A stretch of 64,000 nucleotides of DNA from Bacteroidia bacterium (GCA_023228875.1 JALOAG010000010.1:22893-86892), one strand, 5' to 3'; numbered from the stretch's first letter, positions 33,523 to 43,379 are shown. Notes: generated by a model not told the origin, from the sequence alone. Numbers and translations: made by a program.

Positions 33523-34344
33523 ATGAAAAAAAGAATTCTAAGATTTTTGAAAAGGTTACCCATGTTGAATTTAATAAGAAGAGTTCTTTATGCAACACAG
33601 TATCCATTGAAGCAATTAGGCAAGGTAATCAAATGGGGTTTTACTTCACGAGAGGATACAAATTATACGTATGATCTATCAGATGACAACATGTTGTTTA
33701 TGGCGCATTTTATTGCTGTAGTTACCGGCAAGCAGTACAAAGACGTTCTCACTTTATTTGATGAAATTCAACAAGATAGTTCATTGCGTTCACATGTGCT
33801 TGATGAAATTAAGAAATCTCCACTTGGAAGGTTTGCAGACAAGGAGGTAAGATTGGCTAGAAGAATTGGCTGGTATGCCTTTGTACGCATTGTAAAACCA
33901 AAGGTTGTAATAGAAACAGGTATAGACAAGGGATTAGGATCTGTAGTGCTCTGTGCCGCACTATTAAAGAACAAAGAAGAAGGGTATATTGGAAAGTATT
34001 ACGGTCTTGATATCAATCCTGAAGCCGGTTACTTGCTCAGCGGTAAATACACAGAGGTTGGAGAAGTGCTTTACAATGATTCTATAGAAAGTTTAAAGAC
34101 TTTTAATGAGCCTATTGACCTATTTATCAATGATAGCGATCATTCATTGGAATATGAATATAATGAATACAAAACAATTGCCCATCTCTTGACTGATCAA
34201 TCAATTATTCTGGGTGATAATTCTCATTGCTCGGATAAATTAGCTTTGTTTTCTCAAGAGACAAATAGACGATTTCTGTTTTTTAAAGAAGAGCCAATCA
34301 ATCATTGGTATGAGGGCGCAGGAATTGGGGTATCGTTCAAATGA
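33523..34344 (+). CDS. Class I SAM-dependent methyltransferase-like protein
   Basis: The 273-aa product has a basic N-terminus and a Rossmann-type core with VIETGIDKGLGSVVLCAAL (SAM-binding loop) and IDLFINDSDHSLEYEYNEY. These resemble the Methyltransf_24/CmcI group that often modifies sugars or surface glycans. It stands alone between its own promoter and a 285-bp gap. The substrate is unknown. Confidence 0.75.
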   Translation: MKKRILRFLKRLPMLNLIRRVLYATQYPLKQLGKVIKWGFTSREDTNYTYDLSDDNMLFMAHFIAVVTGKQYKDVLTLFDEIQQDSSLRSHVLDEIKKSPLGRFADKEVRLARRIGWYAFVRIVKPKVVIETGIDKGLGSVVLCAALLKNKEEGYIGKYYGLDINPEAGYLLSGKYTEVGEVLYNDSIESLKTFNEPIDLFINDSDHSLEYEYNEYKTIAHLLTDQSIILGDNSHCSDKLALFSQETNRRFLFFKEEPINHWYEGAGIGVSFK

Positions 34345-34629
34345 GGATTCATTTGCCCTGTTTTAATCTTTCAATCCTTGTCATAATTGAATTCCCAACC
34401 TTAGGTTGCCATTAGTACCAGGCTTGTGTTGCCGGATCTTGGTTGATATTGGAGTTCTGTTCGCACGTATTTGATTTATATTGGAAGAGTTAAATGCCTA
34501 AAATTACAAACTAAACTTCTGTTGTGGTAGTCTTTAGTGTGAGTTTAATAGTTCGGTGTGAACAAAATAAACGTTCAATTTTGACAAACAATAATAATCC
34601 TCTTTTTTTGTCTCCTTAAATATTACTTA
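34345..34629. other. Intergenic region before the TonB receptor
   Basis: No gene is visible. A CAATTTTG sequence near 34575 is an imperfect -7 box. No Fur-type operator or riboswitch could be recognised by eye. Confidence 0.4.
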
Positions 34630-37044
34630 ATGAAAAGCCTTTTATTCCTATTGTCTGTATTGGTATTCTATGATATAAATGCACAAGTGGTAACTATTTT
34701 GAATTCAGTAGAGAATCGAGCTATAGAGGGTGTGAATGTAATTAGCATGACACCTGTATTTAATGCAACTACTAATGTAAATGGACAGACAGACATATCT
34801 TTGTTGGCAGATGCTAGTGGAATTGAGTTTAGAGCAATAGGGTTTAAAACAGAGATTAGAAGTTTTGCAGAATTAGAAAAAGACAAATTTATTGTCATGA
34901 TGCATCCCATTGCTGTCAATATAGACGGGGTGGTAGTTTCTGCAAATCGTTGGATGCAATCAACGCAAAATGTCCCATCATTTATAGCAACAGTTAGCCC
35001 AAGGGATGTGTCATTTTTTAACCCTCAAACAGCAGCGGATTTATTAGGTTTGTCCGGTGCGGTATTTATTCAAAAAAGTCAACAAGGAGGAGGAAGTCCA
35101 ATGATTAGAGGGTTTGCAGCCAACAGATTATTGTATGCAGTGGACGGAATAAGAATGAATTCAGCAATATATAGGTCTGGTAATTTACAAAATGTAATCT
35201 CCTTAGACCCTTTTGCAATGGAGAACACAGAAATACTCTTTGGTCCGGGTTCTGTGATTTATGGCAGTGATGCAATTGGGGGTGTTATGAGCTTTAGAAC
35301 TTTAACACCGCAATTTTCTTATACAGCTGTTCCACTTATTAAAGGCAATGCAGTCTTGCGGACTTCTTCTGCTAATAATGAAAGAACAGGACATTTTGAT
35401 GTAAATGTGGGATGGAAAAAGTGGGCAATAGTTACCAGCATTACTCATAATAATTTTGGTGACCTGAAAATGGGTTCTTATGGTCCTGATGAATACCTGA
35501 GAAGGTTTTATATTCAGCGTGTAGATAGCGTTGATAAGATAGTTGAAAATCTGGATCCTACCGTTCAAAATCCAACAGGATATTCGCAAAACAACTTGAT
35601 GCAAAAAATCAGATTTAAGCCTAATCAGCGATGGGATTTTACGTATTCATTTCATTTTTCTGAAACTTCGGAATACAGCCGATTTGATAAGCTGATTGAA
35701 ATGAAAAATGATTTACCTTCCTCTGCATACTGGAGCTACGGTCCTCAAAAATGGATGATGAATAATGTGGCAATCACTCATAATGCAAAAAATCGCTTCT
35801 ATGATGAAATGTCTGTGAAATTAGCTGTCCAAAATACAGAAGAGAGTAGAATAAGTAGGAAATTCAAAGGAAGTGAAAAGAATATCTTAAGGACACAATT
35901 GGATAAGGTAGAAGCATATTCGGCTAATATTGATTTTCAGAAATCACATAATCGTCATCATTACTTCTATGGAGTTGAATATGTTTTTAATAATGTAATT
36001 TCAAGAGGTTCAGGATATGATATCGCGGTTCATATTCCTGTTGGAGTCGAAGATAGATACCCTCAATCAGAATGGCAGTCGTATGCAGCTTATCTTAGCT
36101 ATCAATATGAGATTTCCAAGAAAATGATAATGCAAGCAGGTGGACGTTTCAATGCATATCAACTGAATTCAGATTTTACTAGGCTTTTAGCATTTTATCC
36201 TTTTGACTTTAATAAGGCTGAGGTGAATAATAACGCTATTACCGGCTGTTTGGGATTTGTCTATAAACCCAATGCAACGTGGATACTGAGTACAAATCTT
36301 TCTACCGGATTTAGAGCACCTAATGTGGATGATATCGGAAAAATTACAGACGTGGTAAATGGGGAAGTAGTAGTGCCCAACCCGAATTTGAAAGCAGAGT
36401 ATGTATATAACGGAGAAGTGAATGTGGTCAAAGTATTTGGAGATATGGTCAAATTAGAAATGTCCGGTTATTATACATATCTGGATAAAGCAATGGTGAG
36501 ACGACCATTTACGTTTAATGGTGAAGATAGTATCATGTACAATAGTGTATTGAGCGAAGTATATGGGATTCAGAATGCAGCTTTTGCTATGATATATGGA
36601 ACCTTTGTTGGGGTTGATGTGAAATTGCCTAATGGTTTTGGATTTGCTACAAAATTGAATTATCAAACAGGAACTGAAGAGATGGATGATGGAAGTAAAA
36701 CACGCCCAAGACACATAGCTCCGACTTTTGGGGTAACAAAGTTGACATACAAATACAATAAATTGAATATGCAAGTTTATAGCATGTATAGTGCGCAAGT
36801 AAGTAATCAAATGATGGATGCTTCGGAAATTAGGAAGCCTTATTTGTACGCAAAGGACAAAAACGGCAATGTATATTCTCCGGCTTGGGCTACGCTCAAT
36901 TTTATGTACATGTACCAACTGACAGAAAATATTGCATTTGCTGTCGGAATGGAAAATATCCTTGATAAACGCTACCGGGTTTATCGCTCCGGCATTGCAT
37001 CCCCGGGTCGCAATTTTGTATTTTCTATCAAATCAAATTTCTAA
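34630..37044 (+). CDS. TonB-dependent receptor, heme/hemoglobin-type
   Basis: The 804-aa product has a signal peptide, an N-terminal carboxypeptidase-regulatory-like domain, a plug domain (PMIRGFAANRLLYAVDGIR) and a 22-strand-type barrel ending in F. The barrel contains a FRAP box (about residue 560) and an NPNL box (about 583), the pair described in outer-membrane heme receptors such as HmuR/HemR. Uptake of heme or a related iron complex is therefore likely but not proven. A lipoprotein gene begins 1 bp after its stop. Confidence 0.87.
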   Translation: MKSLLFLLSVLVFYDINAQVVTILNSVENRAIEGVNVISMTPVFNATTNVNGQTDISLLADASGIEFRAIGFKTEIRSFAELEKDKFIVMMHPIAVNIDGVVVSANRWMQSTQNVPSFIATVSPRDVSFFNPQTAADLLGLSGAVFIQKSQQGGGSPMIRGFAANRLLYAVDGIRMNSAIYRSGNLQNVISLDPFAMENTEILFGPGSVIYGSDAIGGVMSFRTLTPQFSYTAVPLIKGNAVLRTSSANNERTGHFDVNVGWKKWAIVTSITHNNFGDLKMGSYGPDEYLRRFYIQRVDSVDKIVENLDPTVQNPTGYSQNNLMQKIRFKPNQRWDFTYSFHFSETSEYSRFDKLIEMKNDLPSSAYWSYGPQKWMMNNVAITHNAKNRFYDEMSVKLAVQNTEESRISRKFKGSEKNILRTQLDKVEAYSANIDFQKSHNRHHYFYGVEYVFNNVISRGSGYDIAVHIPVGVEDRYPQSEWQSYAAYLSYQYEISKKMIMQAGGRFNAYQLNSDFTRLLAFYPFDFNKAEVNNNAITGCLGFVYKPNATWILSTNLSTGFRAPNVDDIGKITDVVNGEVVVPNPNLKAEYVYNGEVNVVKVFGDMVKLEMSGYYTYLDKAMVRRPFTFNGEDSIMYNSVLSEVYGIQNAAFAMIYGTFVGVDVKLPNGFGFATKLNYQTGTEEMDDGSKTRPRHIAPTFGVTKLTYKYNKLNMQVYSMYSAQVSNQMMDASEIRKPYLYAKDKNGNVYSPAWATLNFMYMYQLTENIAFAVGMENILDKRYRVYRSGIASPGRNFVFSIKSNF

Positions 37045-37045
37045 T

Positions 37046-37630
37046 ATGAAAGCGAAGTGCGCACTCTTTTTGTTTACATTCATTTCACTTGTTGTCATTT
37101 CTTGTAATAACCAAGCGGAGATTGATTACGAAAAACAACGTTCGTTAGAGTACATAGATTCATTGCAAAGTGATTTGTTAGAAATTAAACAGAAATTAGA
37201 TGGCATTGACTTTGAGGAAATTGCGCATAGAAAGCAATATATTTTATCTGAAATTAAATTGATTCAAGAAGCAGTTAAACCGGAACAAAGGAGCGAAGAA
37301 CTGAGCAAAATTTTGACAGACTATCACGGGTTTTTTATGATGTATGAAAACTTGGATAAGAATATAGAAACGATTGTAAAAGAGTCTGAGGAATTATTTA
37401 TTCAAACAAGAACATTGAAACAATCCGTAGAAAATGGAGATTACGGGAAAGAAGATTTTAAAAAATATCTGAAAGCAGAAGCTAAAGAAATTGCACAGTT
37501 GAAAACAAAGTCAGCAGCCATACTTGACCCGGTCATTGAGTCGGAAAATATGTTCTTAAAACGCATGGAAAAATTAGAAGAGATTAGCAAAAGCCTTAAA
37601 ATAGACTCTCCAACTCCGAAGGCGCAATAG
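37046..37630 (+). CDS. Coiled-coil lipoprotein
   Basis: The 194-aa product has a lipoprotein signal with lipobox VISC near residue 20, followed by an almost entirely helical, Glu/Lys-rich sequence predicted to form coiled coils. I recognise no family. The ATG at 37046 is chosen because an upstream in-frame start at 36932 would lie inside the TonB receptor gene. Its last 35 bp overlap the 3' end of miaA on the other strand. Confidence 0.78.
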   Translation: MKAKCALFLFTFISLVVISCNNQAEIDYEKQRSLEYIDSLQSDLLEIKQKLDGIDFEEIAHRKQYILSEIKLIQEAVKPEQRSEELSKILTDYHGFFMMYENLDKNIETIVKESEELFIQTRTLKQSVENGDYGKEDFKKYLKAEAKEIAQLKTKSAAILDPVIESENMFLKRMEKLEEISKSLKIDSPTPKAQ

Positions 37631-38471
37631 GTGTAAAATTACCTTGATTCTTGAACCATGTTATTTGCCTTTTGGCATAATTGCGGGTATTCTGTTTTAT
37701 TTTTTCGATACATTCTTGACGAGATAGTTTGCCGTCAAAAAAGTCGAAAAATTCTTTGTAACCAACAGTCTTCAAAGGTTCCAGTTCTTTAAATGGCATT
37801 AAGTTCCTTGCCTCCTCTTCTAATCCTTGTGCTATCATGATGTCCACCCGATTGTTGATTCTTTCATACAGAGTATTTCGTTCAATATCTATATAATAAG
37901 ATACTGTATCAAAATTTCTCTTTTTAGAATGTTGTACTCTATATTCAAGATTAGATTTTCCGCTGATTTTGACTATTTCTATGGCTCTGATTAACCTTTG
38001 CGGATTATGTATTTCTGTTGTTTGATAAAAATCCGGATCAAGTTTTTGAAGAAGATTTTGCAGAGATTCGATTCCTTCTTGTTCTAATAAATTTTGTAGT
38101 TCATTTCTGATTTTAATAGAAGCATGGGGCATCTCGTCCAGTCCTTCCAACACAGCTTTGATATACAATCCGGTACCTCCGCAAAGGATGATTGTGGGGT
38201 GTTGTTGAAATAAGAGTTCAAGTAGAGCAATGGCTTCTTTCTCATACGTGCCTGCATTCAAAGGTGAATGTATCGAATGTGAAGCGATGAAATAATGTTT
38301 AGCAAGGGATAATTCTTGGGTAGAGGGTCTTGCTACACCTACATTTAACTCTTGATAAATCTGTCTGGAATCTGCGGAAACAATTGGGCAATGAAATTTT
38401 TGAGCCAGAAAAATTGCCGTAGATGTTTTACCGGAGGCGGTAGGTCCTGCTATAACAATGAGTTTGTTCAA
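37596..38471 (-). CDS. miaA: tRNA dimethylallyltransferase
   Basis: The 291-aa product has the P-loop IAGPTASGKTSTA, SADSRQIYQ and the GGTGLYIKAVLEG motif. MiaA isopentenylates A37 of tRNAs reading U-initial codons. The start is TTG at 38471, since no in-frame ATG precedes the P-loop. A CACTTTTG sequence, one mismatch from the -7 consensus, ends 7 nt upstream. Confidence 0.95.
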   Translation of the reverse strand: MNKLIVIAGPTASGKTSTAIFLAQKFHCPIVSADSRQIYQELNVGVARPSTQELSLAKHYFIASHSIHSPLNAGTYEKEAIALLELLFQQHPTIILCGGTGLYIKAVLEGLDEMPHASIKIRNELQNLLEQEGIESLQNLLQKLDPDFYQTTEIHNPQRLIRAIEIVKISGKSNLEYRVQHSKKRNFDTVSYYIDIERNTLYERINNRVDIMIAQGLEEEARNLMPFKELEPLKTVGYKEFFDFFDGKLSRQECIEKIKQNTRNYAKRQITWFKNQGNFTPIAPSELESLF

Positions 38472-38495
38472 CCTTAGTCAAAAGTGGGGGTTGCT

Positions 38496-39113
38496 TTAGT
38501 ATGAATCTTTTTCATCGTACTCATCGCCATACTCAGGTCCAAAATCATCCTCATCTTCGTCCTCTTCTTCGTCATCATCAAAATCTATCCCGTCTTCAAA
38601 ATCAGGGTCTGAGATATGTCTTCCTCCTTTTTCTTTGATGAGTTGTTCTGCTATTGAGTCAAATTCTGTGTCCTCAATCAGTGGCATATCAATAATTCCG
38701 GTGTTTTGCTTAGGAGCTTTGCCTATACTTTTGTATAGAAAGGGATATGTTACGTCTTTTGCATCTTCAGCAATAATGTTTTGTAATTCAATATGGAGTG
38801 TCCACATCTGCATGAAATCATTGATATAAATAAACTTCTGATGCGGGTCGTTGATATGTTTTTTTAACAAACAATCTTGCATTAGATTTTTAGGTGTTTC
38901 AGCATCTTCAAACCCCATGTCTTCTAAGGTAATTTCTAATCCTTTTGCCCAACGATCATTGGATAAAAAGAAAGAAGCGGGTTCCATATCTTTAAATTCA
39001 ATAGCGTTTAGTATTGCTGTATGAAAATCTTTAAATGTGTGATTGGGTTTCATGTCAATCCAACGGATGATTTCATCATCATCTTCAAACCATATCTTAA
39101 AACGGTAAATCAT
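38496..39113 (-). CDS. pRiA4b ORF-3-like protein with acidic tail
   Basis: The 205-aa product begins with a pattern (YRFKIWFEDDDEIIRWIDM, then FHTAILNAI and FFLSNDRW) resembling the plasmid pRiA4b ORF-3 family, whose function is not known. The C-terminal 35 residues are almost all Asp/Glu with a few Tyr. It lies between miaA and the nucleotidyltransferase in the same orientation. The acidic tail could bind basic proteins or metal ions; that is speculation. Confidence 0.7.
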   Translation of the reverse strand: MIYRFKIWFEDDDEIIRWIDMKPNHTFKDFHTAILNAIEFKDMEPASFFLSNDRWAKGLEITLEDMGFEDAETPKNLMQDCLLKKHINDPHQKFIYINDFMQMWTLHIELQNIIAEDAKDVTYPFLYKSIGKAPKQNTGIIDMPLIEDTEFDSIAEQLIKEKGGRHISDPDFEDGIDFDDDEEEDEDEDDFGPEYGDEYDEKDSY

Positions 39114-39133
39114 ATATGTTTAAATGAGGGTGT

Positions 39134-39141
39134 CAAATTTA
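39134..39141 (-). promoter_or_regulatory. -7 box (TAAATTTG) upstream of the pRiA4b-like gene
   Basis: This is an exact TAnnTTTG match on the minus strand, about 20 nt before the ATG at 39113. It overlaps the end of the upstream gene. Confidence 0.4.
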
Positions 39142-40572
39142 TTTATTTTGAATAGTCTTGTGCAATGTTTTTGGTTTTAGACCAATTTTTATTCCTTCTG
39201 CCATCATAAAGTCAAAAGCTGCTAAATGTTCATCAGGAATTTTGCCTTCCAAAATAGCTTCTCGAATGGAGTTTTTTAATACCCCGACTTGTCTGGGGTC
39301 TGTAATTTCAAAATGCTGCAAAATGTCATTGCCGGAAATGGGTGGTTGCCAGTTTCGCAGCCTGTCTTTTTCTGCTACATCATTAATTTTCTGCTTTACC
39401 AATTCCAAGTTCGCTAAGTACTTTTTCTTTTTTACTTCATTTTTTGAGGTTATATCGGATTGACAAAGTATCAGCAAATCATCAATACTTTCACCGGCTT
39501 CAACCATTAATCTGCGTACAGCAGAGTCGGTTACAGTTTCTTTGGTAAGAGCAATGGGTCGCAAGTGCAGAAAGACTAATTGTTCCACATACTTCATTTT
39601 TTCATTGAGCGGGAGTCGTAGCCTTCTAAAAAGCGATTTTACCATTCGGGCACCTTTATCTTCGTGTCCATGAAATGTCCATCCTTCGTTTTCTACAAAT
39701 TTTTTAGTTAACGGTTTTGCAATGTCATGTAAAATAGCTGCCCACCTGAGCCATAAGTTGTCAGACTGTGTAGCGACATTGTCTAATACTTCGAGGGTAT
39801 GATAAAAGTTGTCTTTATGTCCTTTGCCATCCACCCATTCTACTCCTTGTAAAGCAACCATTTCAGGGAAAAAGATGTGAAGCAAACCTGTGTCAAATAA
39901 ATACTTAAAACCTATGGAAGGCTTGGGAGAAAGTATGATTTTATTGAGTTCCGCAATAATTCGTTCTGAAGAAATAATTGAGAGTCTTTGGTTGTTTTTA
40001 GTAATACTTTGAAGTGTTTCATTCTCAATTGTGAAATTAAGTTGGGTTGCAAAACGAATTGCTCTCATCATCCTCAAAGGGTCATCACTAAAAGTTTTAT
40101 CAGGGTCAAGTGGGGTGCGGATAATCTTTTGTTTTAAGTCTTGAATGCCATTAAATGGGTCAAATAGAGTGCCTGCATCTACATCATTCAGAGAAATGGA
40201 TAGTGTGTTAATAGTAAAATCTCTTCTGTTTTGGTCGTCTTCAAGGCTGCCGTCTTCTACAATTGGTTTGCGTGAATCTCTCGAATAACTCTCTTTGCGA
40301 GCACCTACAAACTCAATTTCATATTCTGCTATCTTAACTTGTGCAGTACCAAAATTCTTGAAATAAGAAACGTTTGCATCTTCGTTCAAGTTTTCGGCAA
40401 AATGTTTGGCAAAGTCAATACCACTGCCCAATACAACCACATCAATGTCTTTACATTCTCTTTTGAGTAATAAATCGCGGACAAAGCCACCAATCAACCA
40501 AGCCGGCTGCTTGATCTGTTTGCTTGTAGCTCTTAATTTTTCAAAGATATGTCCGGTTAATTCAATTTGCAT
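39139..40572 (-). CDS. tRNA nucleotidyltransferase/poly(A) polymerase family protein with HD domain
   Basis: The 477-aa product has the class II nucleotidyltransferase motifs WLIGGFVRDLLL and DIDVVVLG, RRDFTINTLSISL, and DPLRMMRAIRFATQL. A C-terminal HD domain includes HDIAKP. Class II enzymes add CCA or poly(A) to RNA 3' ends. Because the two tRNA genes in this window do not encode CCA, a CCA-adding role is likely. Confidence 0.9.
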   Translation of the reverse strand: MQIELTGHIFEKLRATSKQIKQPAWLIGGFVRDLLLKRECKDIDVVVLGSGIDFAKHFAENLNEDANVSYFKNFGTAQVKIAEYEIEFVGARKESYSRDSRKPIVEDGSLEDDQNRRDFTINTLSISLNDVDAGTLFDPFNGIQDLKQKIIRTPLDPDKTFSDDPLRMMRAIRFATQLNFTIENETLQSITKNNQRLSIISSERIIAELNKIILSPKPSIGFKYLFDTGLLHIFFPEMVALQGVEWVDGKGHKDNFYHTLEVLDNVATQSDNLWLRWAAILHDIAKPLTKKFVENEGWTFHGHEDKGARMVKSLFRRLRLPLNEKMKYVEQLVFLHLRPIALTKETVTDSAVRRLMVEAGESIDDLLILCQSDITSKNEVKKKKYLANLELVKQKINDVAEKDRLRNWQPPISGNDILQHFEITDPRQVGVLKNSIREAILEGKIPDEHLAAFDFMMAEGIKIGLKPKTLHKTIQNK

Positions 40573-40634
40573 TTATGAGGGGTGCGAAGTTACAGTTGAT
40601 AAGTCAATAAATACATAGCCTTTTCAGTGTGTTT

Positions 40635-41624
40635 TTATTGTAAAATACTGCGATATTCTTTGGAGAGAGGCTCGCGACCTAAATACATTTGACCAAAGAG
40701 CAACTGCCCTTCATCATTTAATCTGAAACCATCATAAAAGAATCTGCTGTCGGAGGGGAAGTTTTTATATAAATCGACCCATGTAATTTTGTTTGGAAGA
40801 TTTCCTTTGATTTCAAGGAGCATGCTGTAATAGATCTCGGCATACCAATATGTTGGTACTTGTTCTGAAACCACAATTTGATCGAGAGGCATTTTACTAT
40901 ATCGGTCATTTCTATATGTACTCCAGAGCATAGGAGCAGGAATAATGATTAATTTGACTCCTTCTTTGTTGCAGAATGTATGAAGAGATTTAATGTTTCG
41001 CGCAATTAAACGTGCTTCTGCCTTTAACTCTTTTAAAACCTTCTTGTCTGTTAGGGGGAATGAATCCTTATAGCCCTGTACAGTGCGAAATGGATTGAAT
41101 AAATATACGCTGTCTTCTATGTTGCGATTATCTATAGCCTTTATAGATTTCAAAATCTCTATCTCATTTGAATTCAAAAGTTTGCCTTGTCCATCTGACT
41201 CAAACTTGTAATTCGGAAGTGCAATTAAATCATGCAGTATCCCCGCATCTATCTGTAATACGAGTGTGTTTGGAGTGTGATGTGAAAGATATTTTTTGAG
41301 AGAAGTAATGTTGTGTAAGAATTTTTGATTGGTTGAAATATCAACAAACTGAATTGATGTGTTTTGCGGATTTGATTTTAATACATGGTGCAACCATAAA
41401 CAGCTATGTAGGCTATCTTTGGTAGAAGTGCTGAGATAAAAAATAGTCCGTTTTTTCTGAGAATGTTTCGGCTCGATTTTCAAAATATTGTCAGGTGTTG
41501 CATCCCACGCTGCGGTTTCTTTATGATGAAAAGTTAAAAAAGGGTTGTATAATTTGAGGCTAAATTCAATTACTACAATACATCCCAACAAGGCTCCCAA
41601 CAATATAAACAATCTCCTTCCCAA
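40635..41624 (-). CDS. Membrane-anchored protein with SGNH-like C-terminal motif
   Basis: With a TTG start at 41624 the product is 329 aa: an N-terminal membrane anchor (RRLFILLGALLGCIVVIEF) and a mainly alpha/beta extracytoplasmic domain. Near the end, FYDGFRLNDEGQLLFGQ resembles the DxxHLNxxG block of SGNH/AlgX-like proteins, but the catalytic His position is Arg. The longer frame to 41759 is antisense of tRNA-Leu and is rejected. A -7 box at 41642-41649 supports the TTG start. Function is unknown; a structural or degenerate esterase-like role is possible. Confidence 0.7.
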   Translation of the reverse strand: MGRRLFILLGALLGCIVVIEFSLKLYNPFLTFHHKETAAWDATPDNILKIEPKHSQKKRTIFYLSTSTKDSLHSCLWLHHVLKSNPQNTSIQFVDISTNQKFLHNITSLKKYLSHHTPNTLVLQIDAGILHDLIALPNYKFESDGQGKLLNSNEIEILKSIKAIDNRNIEDSVYLFNPFRTVQGYKDSFPLTDKKVLKELKAEARLIARNIKSLHTFCNKEGVKLIIIPAPMLWSTYRNDRYSKMPLDQIVVSEQVPTYWYAEIYYSMLLEIKGNLPNKITWVDLYKNFPSDSRFFYDGFRLNDEGQLLFGQMYLGREPLSKEYRSILQ

Positions 41625-41641
41625 GCAATAAATATTTAGCG

Positions 41642-41649
41642 CAAAGATA
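41642..41649 (-). promoter_or_regulatory. -7 box (TATCTTTG) of the SGNH-like gene
   Basis: This exact TAnnTTTG match on the minus strand sits 17 nt before the TTG start and downstream of the longer open frame. It supports the shorter start. Confidence 0.55.
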
Positions 41650-41704
41650 TTTTTTGTTAAAATGAATTCAAATAGTATTTTCGCAGCCCTGTTCACAAGA
41701 ATAT

Positions 41705-41788
41705 GCCCGGGTGGCGGAATTGGTAGACGCGCTGGTCTCAAACACCAGTGAGGTAACACTCATACCGGTTCGACCCCGGTCCCGGGCA
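41705..41788 (+). tRNA. tRNA-Leu (CAA anticodon)
   Basis: A class II tRNA is drawn with acceptor stem GCCCGGG/CCCGGGC, anticodon stem CTGGT/ACCAG around loop CTCAAAC, a long variable arm, and a T arm with TTCGACC. CCA is not encoded. It is divergent from the SGNH-like gene. Confidence 0.93.
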
Positions 41789-41906
41789 CTCTTCTTCTCT
41801 TGTCTGATTTTCTAAACAGGTCTTTATAACTATTCTACTGTAATACCGCCTTTTGTATTCTTACAAAAAATCGAATAACTACTTTCGTAGGCTAAAATTT
41901 GAATAT

Positions 41907-42890
41907 ATGAAGTTTGCTAAATTATCCGGTGTTGTAGTTTTACTTGCTTTGATGGTAGCAGGGTGTGTTTCAGAAAGGAAATACTCCGAATTAAAAGCCC
42001 AATATGACGAGTGTGTTCAAAAACGTGACAAGTATGAAAGCAGTTTCAAAAAAGCGGAAGCACAACTGATTGTTGAAAAGGAAACGGTTGAGCGTATGCA
42101 AAAAGAAATCGCTTCTTTAAGAATTGATTCTGCCGAATGTTATATGGCTTTAGAAAGAACTAAAAAGCTTTACAATGATTTGCAAGACCTTCAGCAAAGA
42201 ATTATTGCAAATTCTCGTGATGAGCAAGATAGAACAAAAAGAGATTTGCAAGAAACCTCCGAATTGCTCAGACTCAAAGAAAAAGATTTGATGGATAAAG
42301 AGGAGCAATTGCGCCAAACAGAGTTAAGAATTAGGGCATTGGAAGCGGATTTGGCAAAACGTGAAGCGAGAGTAATTGAGTTAGAAAGAATTTTAAGGTC
42401 TAAAGATTCAACTGTGCAAGTCCTCAAAGATAAAATGCAAAAGGCATTATTTGATTTTCAAAACAACGGACTCACTGTGGAAGTGAAAAATGGAAAAGTA
42501 TATGTCTCAATGCAAGAAAAGTTATTGTTCAAATCCGGTAGTATTGAAGTTGATCCGCAAGGAAAGAAAGCGTTGCTTGAATTAGCAAAAGCCTTGTTGG
42601 AACAGCCGGATGTAACAATTATGGTAGAAGGACATACAGACGATGTGCCTGTTATTAAAGGCAGTTCGATTAAAGATAATTGGGACTTGAGTGTACTTAG
42701 AGCTACTTCGATTGTCAGAATTTTGACAGATGAAGGCCATATTGAACCAACACGCATCATAGCATCAGGAAGAGGCGAGTTTGTTCCATTAAATCCGGCA
42801 AAAACACCAGAAGCGCGTACAATGAATAGAAGAACTGAAATCATTCTTACTCCTAAATTGGACGAATTGATTAAAATTTTGTCAAACTAA
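41907..42890 (+). CDS. OmpA-family peptidoglycan-binding lipoprotein
   Basis: The 327-aa product has a lipoprotein signal (lipobox MVAGC near residue 22), a central coiled coil of about 150 residues, and a C-terminal OmpA domain (VEGHTDDVPV, then LSVLRATSIVRIL and NRRTEIILTP). The family tethers the outer membrane to peptidoglycan. The ATG at 41907 is chosen over an in-frame ATG at 41853 because the signal peptide then starts properly. rlmH follows 7 bp downstream. Confidence 0.9.
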   Translation: MKFAKLSGVVVLLALMVAGCVSERKYSELKAQYDECVQKRDKYESSFKKAEAQLIVEKETVERMQKEIASLRIDSAECYMALERTKKLYNDLQDLQQRIIANSRDEQDRTKRDLQETSELLRLKEKDLMDKEEQLRQTELRIRALEADLAKREARVIELERILRSKDSTVQVLKDKMQKALFDFQNNGLTVEVKNGKVYVSMQEKLLFKSGSIEVDPQGKKALLELAKALLEQPDVTIMVEGHTDDVPVIKGSSIKDNWDLSVLRATSIVRILTDEGHIEPTRIIASGRGEFVPLNPAKTPEARTMNRRTEIILTPKLDELIKILSN

Positions 42891-42897
42891 ATTTGAC

Positions 42898-43371
42898 GTG
42901 CAGATTGCCTTATATGTCATAGGTAAAACTAATCTTCAAGGTGTTCAACCGCTGATTGATGAATATTCGAAACGCGTAAATAGATTTGTGAAATTTGAGA
43001 TGCTTGTTCTTGCAGATATCAAGAATGCAGGAAGTCAGACTGTAGATATATTGGTAGATAAAGAGGGTGTTTCTTTTCTTTCCAATATTAAAAGAGACGA
43101 CTTTGTTGTGATTTTAGATGAAAGAGGAACGCAACTTTCATCAATCGCATTTGCGGATAAATTGCAGGATATGATGAGTACGGCAAGAGGGAGGATTGTG
43201 TTTCTGATTGGCGGAGCGTATGGATTTTCTCAAGATGTTATTAATCGTTCCAATTATTCATTGTCGCTTTCTAAGATGACCTTTAATCACCAAATGGTTA
43301 GAGCAATTTTTATAGAGCAGTTGTATAGAAGTATTGCCATCTTAAAAGGATTGCCATACCATCATGAGTAA
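42898..43371 (+). CDS. rlmH: 23S rRNA pseudouridine-1915 N3-methyltransferase
   Basis: The 157-aa product has SPOUT-fold motifs, including the LIGGAYGFS loop and the C-terminal FNHQMVRAIFIEQLYRS. The length matches the family. The start is GTG at 42898. RlmH methylates pseudouridine 1915 in helix 69 of 23S rRNA. Confidence 0.95.
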   Translation: MQIALYVIGKTNLQGVQPLIDEYSKRVNRFVKFEMLVLADIKNAGSQTVDILVDKEGVSFLSNIKRDDFVVILDERGTQLSSIAFADKLQDMMSTARGRIVFLIGGAYGFSQDVINRSNYSLSLSKMTFNHQMVRAIFIEQLYRSIAILKGLPYHHE

Positions 43372-43379
43372 ATAGGAGT

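Noticed and set aside
36932..37045. Upstream start for the coiled-coil lipoprotein
   Set aside because: It lies within the TonB receptor and lacks a signal peptide at that position.
41625..41759. N-terminal extension of the SGNH-like gene through tRNA-Leu
   Set aside because: It would be antisense to a tRNA gene and upstream of the promoter box.
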